Positions 1 through 6,531 of a DNA stretch of 15,343 nucleotides are shown one piece after another. The notes under the pieces are model-generated. The model had not been told where the DNA came from. It did no database searches and saw only the letters and a list, made by a program, of their open reading frames with translations. This DNA comes from Gammaproteobacteria bacterium (GTDB lineage: Bacteria; Pseudomonadota; Gammaproteobacteria; Chromatiales; Chromatiaceae), in contig SBFV01000400.1 in the NCBI GenBank assembly GCA_006227775.1, positions 1-15,343 of the forward strand. The letters run 5' to 3'. The first letter of the stretch is position 1; every line of letters starts with the position of its first letter. A program made the position numbers and the translations under genes.

Positions 1-1570
1 CGTAGCGCGGCGTGGAGGTGAACTCGGGATGGAACTGGCAGGCGATGAACCAGGGATGGTCCGGGATCTCCACCATTTCCACCAGCCGACCGTCCAGGGA
101 CCAGCCGGAAAAACGCAGCCCCGCGTCCTGGAGAGGGGGCAAATAACGGCTGTTGAACTCGTAGCGGTGGCGATGGCGCTCCCGGATCTGGGGCTGACCA
201 TAAACGGCCCGCGCCAGGCTGCCCGGCTCCAGGCGGCAATTCTGGCCACCCAGGCGCATGGTTCCCCCCAGGTCGACGTCCTGATCCCGCCGCTCGACCT
301 GGCCGCTCTCCGTCAACCACTCCGTGATCAGGGCGATGACCGGGTGCGGGGTCCTGGGGTTGAACTCGGTGCTATGGGCGCCCTCCAGCCCCGCCATGTC
401 CCGGGCGTATTCGATCACCGCCACCTGCATGCCGAGGCAGATGCCCAGGTAAGGGATGCGGTTCTCCCGAGCATAGCGCACCGCCTGGACCTTGCCCTCG
501 ATGCCACGCTCGCCGAAACCGCCGGGGACCAGGATGGCGTCGACGCCCAGCAGGCAGTCGGTGCCCTCCCGCTGAACCCGTTCGGAATCCACGTAGCGCA
601 CCCTGACCCGGGTACGGGTCTGTACCCCGGCGTGGGCCAAGGCCTCGGAGAGGGACTTGTAGGCCTCGGTCAGGTCCATGTATTTGCCGACCATGCCCAC
701 CGTCACCTCGCCGGTGGGCTTGTCGAAGCCCTCCAGGACCCGTTGCCACTCGCTGAGGTCCGCCGGGGGGGTCTGCAAGCGGAATTGGGCCACCACCAGA
801 TCATCCAGGCCCTGGGCGTGCAGCAGCATGGGGATGCGGTAGATGTTGTCCGCGTCCACCGCCGAGATGACCGCATCCTCGGGCACGTTGGTGAAGAGGG
901 CGATCTTGCGCCGCTCGGCCTTGGGAATGTCCTGTTCGGCCCGGCAGACGAGGACGTCAGGCTGGATGCCAATGGACCTCAGTTCCTTGACCGAGTGCTG
1001 GGTGGGCTTGGTCTTGATCTCGCCGGAGGTCTTGATGTAGGGCACCAGGGTCAGGTGCATGAAGAGGGCGTTCTCGCGCCCCTCCTCCACCCGCATCTGG
1101 CGGATGGCCTCCAGAAAGGGCAGGGATTCGATGTCGCCCACGGTGCCGCCGATCTCCACCATGGCGATGTCGGCGGCGTCCGCGCCCCGGCGGATGCTGG
1201 CCTTGATCTCGTCGGTAATGTGGGGGATGACCTGAACCGTCCCCCCCAGATAGTCGCCCCGCCGTTCCTTGCGGATGACGCTCTCGTAGATCTGACCGGT
1301 GGTGAAGTTGTTGTCCCGCCCCATGCGGGTGCGCAGGAAGCGCTCGTAATGGCCCAGGTCCAAGTCGGTCTCGGCGCCGTCGTCGGTGACGTAAACCTCG
1401 CCATGCTGGAAGGGGCTCATGGTCCCGGGATCGACGTTGATGTAGGGGTCCAGCTTGATCATGGTGACCCGCAACCCGCGCGCTTCCAACAGGGCCGCCA
1501 GGGAAGCCGAGGCAATACCCTTGCCAAGCGAGGAAACAACGCCGCCCGTGATGAAGATGTATTTGATCAT
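1..1570 (-). CDS. pyrG: CTP synthase, C-terminal end cut off by window edge
   Basis: Catalyses ATP-dependent amination of UTP to CTP using glutamine, the last step of de novo cytidine nucleotide synthesis, in the cytoplasm. The reverse strand translates to MIKYIFITGGVVSSLGKGIA at the N-terminus, the classic CTP synthase amidoligase start with its nucleotide-binding loop. This is followed by LDPYINVDPGTMSP and the glutamine amidotransferase domain, with PGGFGERG and the nucleophile-elbow motif GICLGMQ (cysteine near residue 380). The motif FHPEF near residues 513-517 supplies the catalytic His and Glu. 523 residues are visible against about 545 in the family, so only about 20 C-terminal residues lie outside the window. 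The start at 1570 is fixed by homology. No Shine-Dalgarno sequence precedes it; instead a 19-base pyrimidine-only run ends two bases before the ATG. The gene is divergent from fnr. Identification is secure. Confidence 0.97.
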   Translation of the reverse strand, partial: MIKYIFITGGVVSSLGKGIASASLAALLEARGLRVTMIKLDPYINVDPGTMSPFQHGEVYVTDDGAETDLDLGHYERFLRTRMGRDNNFTTGQIYESVIRKERRGDYLGGTVQVIPHITDEIKASIRRGADAADIAMVEIGGTVGDIESLPFLEAIRQMRVEEGRENALFMHLTLVPYIKTSGEIKTKPTQHSVKELRSIGIQPDVLVCRAEQDIPKAERRKIALFTNVPEDAVISAVDADNIYRIPMLLHAQGLDDLVVAQFRLQTPPADLSEWQRVLEGFDKPTGEVTVGMVGKYMDLTEAYKSLSEALAHAGVQTRTRVRVRYVDSERVQREGTDCLLGVDAILVPGGFGERGIEGKVQAVRYARENRIPYLGICLGMQVAVIEYARDMAGLEGAHSTEFNPRTPHPVIALITEWLTESGQVERRDQDVDLGGTMRLGGQNCRLEPGSLARAVYGQPQIRERHRHRYEFNSRYLPPLQDAGLRFSGWSLDGRLVEMVEIPDHPWFIACQFHPEFTSTPRY

Positions 1571-1572
1571 GC

Positions 1573-1591
1573 GGAAGAGGGAAGGAGAGGG
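1573..1591 (-). promoter_or_regulatory. Pyrimidine-only tract in place of a Shine-Dalgarno site before pyrG
   Basis: On the coding strand, the 19 bases ending two bases before the pyrG ATG are all C or T, and no GGAG-like motif lies within 20 bases. Pyrimidine-rich leaders can support initiation through ribosomal protein S1. Slippage or start-site switching at pyrimidine runs is known for other pyr genes. Either role here is inference. Confidence 0.35.
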
Positions 1592-1632
1592 CCGGGGCTG
1601 GAAGAGGACGGGGGTCCCGCTAAACCCGGGCA

Positions 1633-1648
1633 GGCTATCAAAATAGCC
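1633..1648. promoter_or_regulatory. Perfect 6-4-6 dyad in the pyrG-fnr spacer
   Basis: GGCTAT, then CAAA, then ATAGCC form a perfect 6-bp inverted repeat with a 4-base loop, 63 bases upstream of the pyrG start. It could be an operator half-site pair or a small hairpin in the pyrG leader. No matching -35/-10 pair of good quality was found for pyrG. Confidence 0.35.
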
Positions 1649-1711
1649 GCCTTCCCTCAACGCGGAGGATGACTCTCGGGCAAGCCATCGCCCTCCGGGA
1701 AAACCTTAGTG

Positions 1712-1720
1712 TGATTTACT
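1712..1720 (+). promoter_or_regulatory. Candidate extended -10 element of fnr
   Basis: TG-A-TTTACT resembles an extended -10 element (4 of 6 matches to TATAAT plus the upstream TG). It would place transcription start near 1727, at the centre of the FNR box. No convincing -35 is present, which is tolerated by extended -10 promoters. Tentative. Confidence 0.3.
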
Positions 1721-1733
1721 TGATCCTGATCAA
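1720..1733. promoter_or_regulatory. FNR box, perfect consensus
   Basis: TTGATCCTGATCAA matches the FNR/ANR consensus TTGAT-N4-ATCAA at all ten defined positions. It lies 13 bases before the preferred fnr start codon. With the candidate extended -10 at 1712-1720, its centre falls at the predicted +1, a position typical of repression. This suggests that FNR limits its own synthesis without oxygen, as known for E. coli fnr. It is about 150 bases upstream of pyrG and not at a spacing typical for activating that gene. Confidence 0.85.
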
Positions 1734-1746
1734 GCGAATCTGCAAA

Positions 1747-2538
1747 ATGCCCCTTATGAACACCCCAGCCTTCCCCGCCTTGGCAGACAGTAAGGTCATC
1801 TCCTTTGAGTCGATACGGGTTGCGTGCCGCAATTGCACCCTGTCGACCCTCTGTCTGCCGCTGGGCCTGACTCCCGAGGACGTGGAACGGCTGGACAGCA
1901 TCGTGCGGCGCAACCGCCCTCTCCACCGGGGTGACTATCTTTTCCAGAGCGGTGAACGCTTCCGCTCCCTCTACGTCGTCAAGACCGGCTCCGTAAAAAC
2001 CTTCGCCCAGAGCACCGAGGGGGGGGAGCAGGTTTTGGGTTTCCACCTGCCCGGGGAGATCATCGGCCTGGACGCCATCGACAAGGATGCTCATGTCTGC
2101 TCGGCCAGGGTCCTCGAAACCTCCGCGGTCTGCGAACTCCCCTTCAGCCGTCTCGAGGAACTGAGCGTCACCATTCCCTCCCTCCAGCACCAGATGTATC
2201 GGCTCCTGAGCAAGGAGATCGCCCACGAAACCGAAATGCTGCTGCTGCTGGGCAAGAAAAGCGCCGAGGACCGCCTCGCCACCTTTTTGCTGAGCCTATC
2301 CCAGCGCTTCCGCAAGCGCGGCCTGAGCCCCACGGACTTTTATCTCAGCATGTCCCGCCACGAGATTGGCAACTACCTTGGTCTGGCGGTGGAAACCGTC
2401 AGCCGGCTCTTCACCCGCTTCCATGACGAGGGCCTGCTCAAGGTGGATCGCAAACACATCCAGCTCACCGACCTCGAAGCCCTCGAAGCCATGGTGAGCC
2501 ATTCTCCCGTGGAAGAGTACCGACGCCGACTGCCCTGA
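1747..2538 (+). CDS. fnr: FNR-type oxygen-sensing transcription regulator with [4Fe-4S] cluster
   Basis: Global regulator of the CRP/FNR family that binds DNA as a dimer when its oxygen-labile [4Fe-4S] cluster is intact. In the 263-residue product, C27, C30 and C36 form the N-terminal C-x2-C-x5-C ligand set. The fourth ligand is C129 in SAVCELPF. The 93-residue gap between C36 and C129 equals that between C29 and C122 of E. coli FNR. A cyclic-nucleotide-like beta barrel spans about 50-130, the dimer helix about 145-175, and the HTH contains EIGNYLGLAVETVSRLF. E216, S219 and R220 match the residues that read TTGAT half-sites. An ATG at 1756 is an alternative start. The ATG at 1669 is rejected because its GGAGG abuts the codon and the FNR box would become coding. 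An extra cysteine (C118) is present. The perfect FNR box upstream implies autoregulation. It could equally be named anr. Confidence 0.95.
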   Translation: MPLMNTPAFPALADSKVISFESIRVACRNCTLSTLCLPLGLTPEDVERLDSIVRRNRPLHRGDYLFQSGERFRSLYVVKTGSVKTFAQSTEGGEQVLGFHLPGEIIGLDAIDKDAHVCSARVLETSAVCELPFSRLEELSVTIPSLQHQMYRLLSKEIAHETEMLLLLGKKSAEDRLATFLLSLSQRFRKRGLSPTDFYLSMSRHEIGNYLGLAVETVSRLFTRFHDEGLLKVDRKHIQLTDLEALEAMVSHSPVEEYRRRLP

Positions 2539-2694
2539 GCGCGGCAACCAGCGCGCCGCGGCGCCAGAGTCACCCGGGGCTGGAATCACCCGGCCACCCT
2601 TCTCGGCCCCCTGCTCCCAAGGCGCGCCGTTCCCCCGGGAACCTACCCCGCCCAACCAACCAGGGCCAGGCTGGGTCAGCCCCCCGTCAGCCGT

Positions 2695-4104
2695 TCAGGA
2701 GGATTCCTCGTCGGGTAAAGAATCCGATTCGGCAAGCCTGACGGTACCATCTTCCGCCACCGCCAGATCCTGGAACAGGACCTTGGTGATGCGGTGCTTG
2801 TCCATCTCCAGCACCTGCAGGCGGGCGCCATCCAGGGCGATTTCGTCCCCGATCCGGGGGACACGGCCCAAGAGGTGATAGACCAGCCCGCCCAGGGTGA
2901 CGAAATCCCCCGTGGGGAAAGGGAAGTCGACCAATGTTTCCAGGTCCTGGGTGCGGATGCTGGCGTCGATGGCGTACTGACTGCCGGTCAGTTTCTTGAT
3001 ATAGCGATGCTTGTGCTTGCTGAACTCGTCGGCATAGTCGCCGACGATCTCCTCCAGGATGTCCTCCAGGGTGATCATGCCGGCGGTGCCGCCATATTCG
3101 TCGATGACCACCGCCAACTGGTGCCCGGTGCGCTTGAAGTCCTTGAGCAGTTCGTTGAGGGCGAGGGAATCCGGGACGATGTGGAGGGGAAGCATGATCT
3201 CCCCGATGGGCTTCTGCTTGATGGCGGCCACGTCCTCGGCATCCGCGACGGTCTTGAGGAGCTCCTTGATAGCGATCATCCCCACCATGTCGTCCAGGGT
3301 ACCGTCATAGACCGGGTAGCGGGCGTGCCGGCCCGCCTTGAACATCTCCAGGGCATCCGCCACCGTCTGGTCTTTGCTGATGGCCGTGATGTCCGTACGC
3401 GGCACCATGGCGCTGCGAACCTGCTGTTCGTCCAGGTCGAACACGCCCCGGATCATCTGGGTCTCCTCCGGATTGAGGACGCCGTCGTGCTCGCTGGCCG
3501 TCAGAATGGTGCGGATCTCCTCCTCCGTGATGGCGAAGTGACCCGCGCCGCCCTTGGAGAGGTCACGCTGACCGAAGACCCACAGCAGCCCCTCCGATGA
3601 CTTGTTCATGACCCAGATCAGGGGCCGCAGGCTGGCGTAGAGGAAATTCATGATCCCCGCCACCGCCAGACTGAGGCTCTCGGCCTTGTGGAAGGCCAGG
3701 ACCTTGGGGGCCAATTCACCCCCGACCACATGCAGGAAGGAGATGACGACGAAGCCAAAGACATAGGCCCCCGTATGGGCGACATCCACCAGGGCATGAT
3801 CGCCGCCCAAGGCCACGGCCAGGGCCTCGAACACGGGATCGATCAGGTGCTCCATGGTGGTGATGCCGATGGCGCCCAAAGCCAGGGAGACCAGCGTGAT
3901 GCCGATCTGGGTTACCGAGTAGAAACGCTCCGGCTCCTTGTGCAGCAACTGCACCGTATGCGCGGCTTTGTTGCCAGTATCCGCCAACTGCTTGATGCGG
4001 CTGCGGCGGGCCGAGGTCAGGGCGATCTCGGAGCCCACGAAAAAGGCGTTGCCCATCACCAGCAGGATGACGGCGATCAGGCTGAATAGCAGGTGAGATT
4101 CCAT
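2695..4104 (-). CDS. CNNM/CorC-family membrane transporter with CBS pair
   Basis: 469-residue integral membrane protein of the CNNM (DUF21) - CBS - CorC_HlyC family. Some members export Mg2+ or Co2+, or (PaeA) polyamines; others are annotated as hemolysins. Hydrophobic segments lie at about 4-25, 62-83, 108-128 and 143-165, with the conserved GNAFFVGSEIALTSARRSRI and QIGITLVSLALGAIG stretches of the DUF21 domain. A CBS pair follows: the first repeat at about 230-285 (MVPRTDI ... MVGMIAIKELL), the second at about 300-355 (MLPLHIVPDS ... DEYGGTAGMITLEDILEEIVGD). The CorC_HlyC domain is at about 365-450. CBS pairs in this family typically bind ATP-Mg. The start is supported by the DUF21 domain beginning at once; no Shine-Dalgarno motif is obvious. 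The protein is only distantly similar to the second CNNM protein of this window. Substrate cannot be told from sequence. Confidence 0.9.
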   Translation of the reverse strand: MESHLLFSLIAVILLVMGNAFFVGSEIALTSARRSRIKQLADTGNKAAHTVQLLHKEPERFYSVTQIGITLVSLALGAIGITTMEHLIDPVFEALAVALGGDHALVDVAHTGAYVFGFVVISFLHVVGGELAPKVLAFHKAESLSLAVAGIMNFLYASLRPLIWVMNKSSEGLLWVFGQRDLSKGGAGHFAITEEEIRTILTASEHDGVLNPEETQMIRGVFDLDEQQVRSAMVPRTDITAISKDQTVADALEMFKAGRHARYPVYDGTLDDMVGMIAIKELLKTVADAEDVAAIKQKPIGEIMLPLHIVPDSLALNELLKDFKRTGHQLAVVIDEYGGTAGMITLEDILEEIVGDYADEFSKHKHRYIKKLTGSQYAIDASIRTQDLETLVDFPFPTGDFVTLGGLVYHLLGRVPRIGDEIALDGARLQVLEMDKHRITKVLFQDLAVAEDGTVRLAESDSLPDEESS

Positions 4105-4402
4105 ATAGTTGTTGTGTGCTCAAAGGTTAGCGGCGTGGGCCGGAACAGGCTATCTCGACGGAGGGAAGATAGGCCATCGCTGGTGGGCACCCCTGCCCTT
4201 CCCCCGCCTGACGCGGGATAGCCTAAGTCATCCTGACGGAATGAGCCGGATTATGGCGCGGAGGTGACGGGCACCCCCCGGGCCACACCTAAGCTTTCGC
4301 TCATCGGTAGGGGAAATAAGTGATGCGGAGCACCGGATAGAGTCGAACGTCGAGGAAAAACCCGGTAACTTCACGCCACGGGGTAAAAAATTAACATGAA
4401 AG

Positions 4403-4436
4403 CCTTCCCGTGTAACGGAATCGCCGCACAGGAAGG
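4403..4436 (-). terminator. Possible weak terminator downstream of nhaD
   Basis: CCTTCC at 4403-4408 pairs with GGAAGG at 4431-4436. After one mismatch, GTG at 4410-4412 pairs with CAC at 4427-4429. Read on the minus strand, a run of six T residues (4386-4391) follows the stem, but only after a gap of about eleven bases, longer than usual for an intrinsic terminator. Confidence 0.25.
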
Positions 4437-4523
4437 GCACGGGGCCGACAAAAAGGTCAGTCGCCCCGCGCCGGATAGGCGCGTATCGATCCGCGCCTGG
4501 AGGGAAACCGCCGCCAGCCGCCA

Positions 4524-4544
4524 GGGGCGGGGATACCCCGCCCC
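4524..4544 (-). terminator. GC-rich hairpin just after the nhaD stop codon
   Basis: GGGGCGGGG, ATA, CCCCGCCCC form a perfect 9-bp stem with a three-base loop, starting 11 bases beyond the nhaD stop codon. No T-tract follows on the minus strand, so this may be an RNA-protecting 3' end or a factor-assisted terminator rather than a classic intrinsic one. Confidence 0.5.
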
Positions 4545-4554
4545 CGCCAGTCGC

Positions 4555-5958
4555 CTAGAAGATACTGGCGTTCAGCCACATGTGGCAGAGGATGCTGGCC
4601 GCGTAGCCCAGGGCCACCGCCCAGGTCCACTTGAGATGGCTGGCGAAGGTATACATACCCTTCGACTGCCCCATCAGGGCCACGCCCGCGGCGGAACCGA
4701 TGGAAAGCATGCTACCCCCCACGCCCGCCGTCAGGGTCACCAGCAGCCACTGGCCCTGGGACATGTCGGGCATCATGTTCAGCACGGCGAACATCACCGG
4801 GATATTGTCGACGATGGCGGAGAGGATACCGATGAGGACGTTGGCGGTGGTGGGCCCCAGGTCGACGTAGATGAACTCCGAGATGAGGGCCAGATAGCCG
4901 ATGAAGCCCAGGCCGCCCACGCACAGCACCACGCCATAGAAGAACATGAGGGTATCCCACTCGGACCTGGCCAGTTTGCGGTAGATGTCGAAGGGCATGG
5001 CGTCCTCGATGGCCTCGTCCCGCATGACGGTCCTTTCACCGGTCTTCTTGAGGAAATAGGCAAAGATCTTGAGGTAGGCCAGACCGGTCATCATGCCCAG
5101 AACCGGGGGCAGGTGGAGGAAATTGTGGAAGCTGACGGCGGTGGCGATGGTCAGCAGGAAGAGGAGCATGATGCGCTTGGAACCCCGGCGCATTTGTACC
5201 TTTTCCCCGATGGCCGGCGGCACCACGTCCGGGATCCCGAAGTGCATGATGGCCGCGGGCACCACGAAATTGACCAGGGAGGGGAAGAAGAGCAGGAAGA
5301 AGGTCTGGAAATCGACGATACCCTTCTGCCAGACCATCAGGGTGGTGATGTCGCCGAAGGGGCTGAAGGCGCCACCGGCGTTGGCGGCCACCACGATATT
5401 GATGAAACTCAGGGCGACGAAGCGGGGGCTGTCGGCACCCACCGCCAGTACCACGGCCCCCATCAGCAGGGCCGTAGTCAGGTTGTCCGCCACCGGGGAA
5501 ATGAAGAAGGCCAGGATGCCGGTCAACCAGAACAGTTTGCGGTATCCGAAGCCGCGACTCACCAGCCAGGAGCGCAGGGCCTCGAAGACATTCCGCTCAT
5601 CCAAGGTGTTGACGTAGGTCATGGCCGCCATGAGGAAGAGAAAGAGCTCGGCGTATTCCAGGATGTTGTGGCGCACCGCCGCCTCGGCGGCATGGGGCAG
5701 GCCGTTCTGGACATAGACGATGGCGATCAGCACCCAGATGGCGCCGGCGGCCAGCATGACGGGCTTGGATTTACGCAGGTGGGTGAACTCCTCCACCATC
5801 ACGAAGGCGTAGGCGACGACGAAGATCAGGATGGACAGGAAGCCCACCCAGTGCCCGGTCAGATCGATGCGTTCGGTGGTTTCGGCCGCGGCGGCGAACC
5901 CCGGCGCAAGGAAGGCCGCGGCCGGCAGGAAGAGGCGCGTCAGCGCTTGACCCGTCAT
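4555..5958 (-). CDS. nhaD: NhaD-type Na+/H+ antiporter
   Basis: 467-residue inner-membrane antiporter of the NhaD family (ion transporter superfamily), exchanging cytoplasmic Na+ or Li+ for external H+, chiefly in halophilic, alkaliphilic and marine bacteria. The N-terminus has a signal-peptide-like segment ending in GFAAAA near residue 25, as in other NhaD proteins. About a dozen hydrophobic helices follow. Conserved signatures visible are SPVADNLTTALLM (D158, N159), AFSPFGDITT (D203) and SAIVDNIPVMFAV (D384, N385), the duplicated helix-break motifs of the superfamily. Length is normal for the family (about 470). GGAG lies seven bases before the ATG. The gene stands alone between structured spacers. 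Regulation is not evident, though the upstream spacer carries tandem repeats that could serve this gene or sulP. An ArsB-like or citrate transporter is less likely given the NhaD-type N-terminus. Confidence 0.93.
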   Translation of the reverse strand: MTGQALTRLFLPAAAFLAPGFAAAAETTERIDLTGHWVGFLSILIFVVAYAFVMVEEFTHLRKSKPVMLAAGAIWVLIAIVYVQNGLPHAAEAAVRHNILEYAELFLFLMAAMTYVNTLDERNVFEALRSWLVSRGFGYRKLFWLTGILAFFISPVADNLTTALLMGAVVLAVGADSPRFVALSFINIVVAANAGGAFSPFGDITTLMVWQKGIVDFQTFFLLFFPSLVNFVVPAAIMHFGIPDVVPPAIGEKVQMRRGSKRIMLLFLLTIATAVSFHNFLHLPPVLGMMTGLAYLKIFAYFLKKTGERTVMRDEAIEDAMPFDIYRKLARSEWDTLMFFYGVVLCVGGLGFIGYLALISEFIYVDLGPTTANVLIGILSAIVDNIPVMFAVLNMMPDMSQGQWLLVTLTAGVGGSMLSIGSAAGVALMGQSKGMYTFASHLKWTWAVALGYAASILCHMWLNASIF

Positions 5959-6114
5959 GTCGTTTCTCCAGAGATGGTTATCGAAAATGGCCGCTTTTTC
6001 CGTCTACCCGTCCTGCTGTGATCCGGAAAGGTGACGAGCCCCTCGATCTGCTCAGGGGCGGCATGGCAGCATGGCGGGGGTAGATTTTATGCTGGGATAC
6101 GGATCAGGATATTG

Positions 6115-6139
6115 TTACAGCGCAATTACAGCGCAATTA
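6115..6139. repeat. Tandem 11-bp direct repeat in the nhaD-SulP spacer
   Basis: TTACAGCGCAA occurs twice back to back (6115-6125 and 6126-6136), followed by TTA, the start of a third copy. The 11-bp period is close to one DNA helical turn, so a protein binding both copies would sit on one face. The repeats lie between a weak -35-like TTGTTA (6112-6117) and AATTAT (6135-6140), read on the plus strand. A transcription-factor site is plausible but not identified. Confidence 0.6.
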
Positions 6140-6417
6140 TCCGGTGGAAACGGGGGGCCAGGTTCCCGCGAAATCACTGATTGTTCGTGTAGAATGGAGA
6201 CCTCGAACTTTCCGAGGCAACCTGGAGGCCATCCCCTCCCACGCCGATGCAAGAGCTCCCGACCCTCGTCGTCCCGCTCCTCCTCTCCGACATCTCCTCC
6301 GATACGGAATCCGCCCTGACCTCCCGCTTCCTGGTCCCTGCCAGGGCAATTCATCGCCGTCGCCGCCCTGAGGCCCCCCATCGCCCGGCGCCCTCAGCGC
6401 CGCTTCTCCTCTAGCTA

Positions 6418-6453
6418 CGCCAGGTTTTATTGTTACGCTTCCCTGGCGAAGCG
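6418..6453 (+). promoter_or_regulatory. Mutually exclusive hairpins in the SulP gene leader
   Basis: CGCCAGG (6418-6424) is complementary to CCTGGCG (6442-6448). The alternative stem CGCTTC (6436-6441) with GAAGCG (6448-6453) places CCTGGC in its loop. The two pairings exclude each other or form a loop contact. This could be a leader RNA switch or a coincidental dyad in GC-rich DNA. Confidence 0.35.
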
Positions 6454-6531
6454 GATGCCGCTCCCCCCATCAACGGCTGGCCGACCCCTCGCCTGGCCGT
6501 TCATTCACCCACTCCACGAGGTAACATTCCA

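Larger units (their letters stand above)
4105..4554. other. 450-bp spacer between nhaD and the CNNM gene, rich in inverted repeats
   Basis: No credible gene was found here. Both neighbours lie on the minus strand, so this is the 3' region of nhaD followed by the promoter and leader of the CNNM gene. It contains a string of inverted repeats: 4148-4155 with 4168-4176 (one bulge), 4185-4198 (GGGCA-CCCC-TGCCC), 4203-4217 (CCCGC-CTGAC-GCGGG) and, read on the minus strand, AGC-GAAA-GCT around 4291-4300 and a GGTG/CACC-closed hairpin around 4262-4288. It also holds the terminator candidates listed separately. A 70-residue open frame at 4228-4440 (minus) has no recognisable domain. The structures may form a cis-acting leader RNA, but no known riboswitch class was recognised. 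Confidence 0.5.
5959..6531. other. 573-bp divergent spacer between nhaD and the SulP gene
   Basis: No credible coding gene. Open frames here are short, Pro/Arg-rich or Gly/Glu-rich, and lack Shine-Dalgarno support; one is a 55-codon frame at 6247-6414. The spacer holds the nhaD promoter (TAAAAT on the minus strand at about 6084-6090 is a -10 candidate), a tandem 11-bp repeat, a TAGAAT -10 candidate for the SulP gene at 6190-6195, and a 5' leader of about 330 bases with several inverted repeats. These are CCTCG/CGAGG at 6201-6217, CGCCAGG/CCTGGCG at 6418-6448, CGCTTC/GAAGCG at 6436-6453 and AACGGC/GCCGTT at 6472-6501. Confidence 0.5.

Noticed and set aside
29..1672. 547-codon plus-strand open frame opposite pyrG
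   Set aside because: It is antisense to the clearly recognisable CTP synthase, has Gly/His/Asp/Val-rich composition with no domain, and reflects high GC at third codon positions.
1669..1746. Upstream in-frame ATG of fnr
   Set aside because: GGAGG directly abuts this ATG with no spacing, and this start would place the FNR box and candidate promoter within the coding region.
4286..4310. Hammerhead ribozyme-like string GATGAGCGAAAGC on the minus strand
   Set aside because: The core CTGATGA is not matched (C in place of the essential U), stem II would be a single pair, and no suitable cleavage stem was found. It is simply a GAAA-capped hairpin.
4228..4440. 70-codon minus-strand frame in the spacer
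   Set aside because: It has no Shine-Dalgarno site and no recognisable motif, and it overlaps inverted repeats, so it was left as non-coding.
4396..6021. 541-codon plus-strand open frame opposite nhaD
   Set aside because: Its Gly/His/Glu/Asp-rich product without domains is the mirror image of a hydrophobic membrane protein gene; NhaD on the other strand is unambiguous.
6247..6414. 55-codon frame in the SulP leader
   Set aside because: The product is rich in Pro, Ala and Arg, the only GGAGG-like motif lies about 20 bases from the ATG, and there is no family resemblance. A leader peptide cannot be excluded but is not supported.
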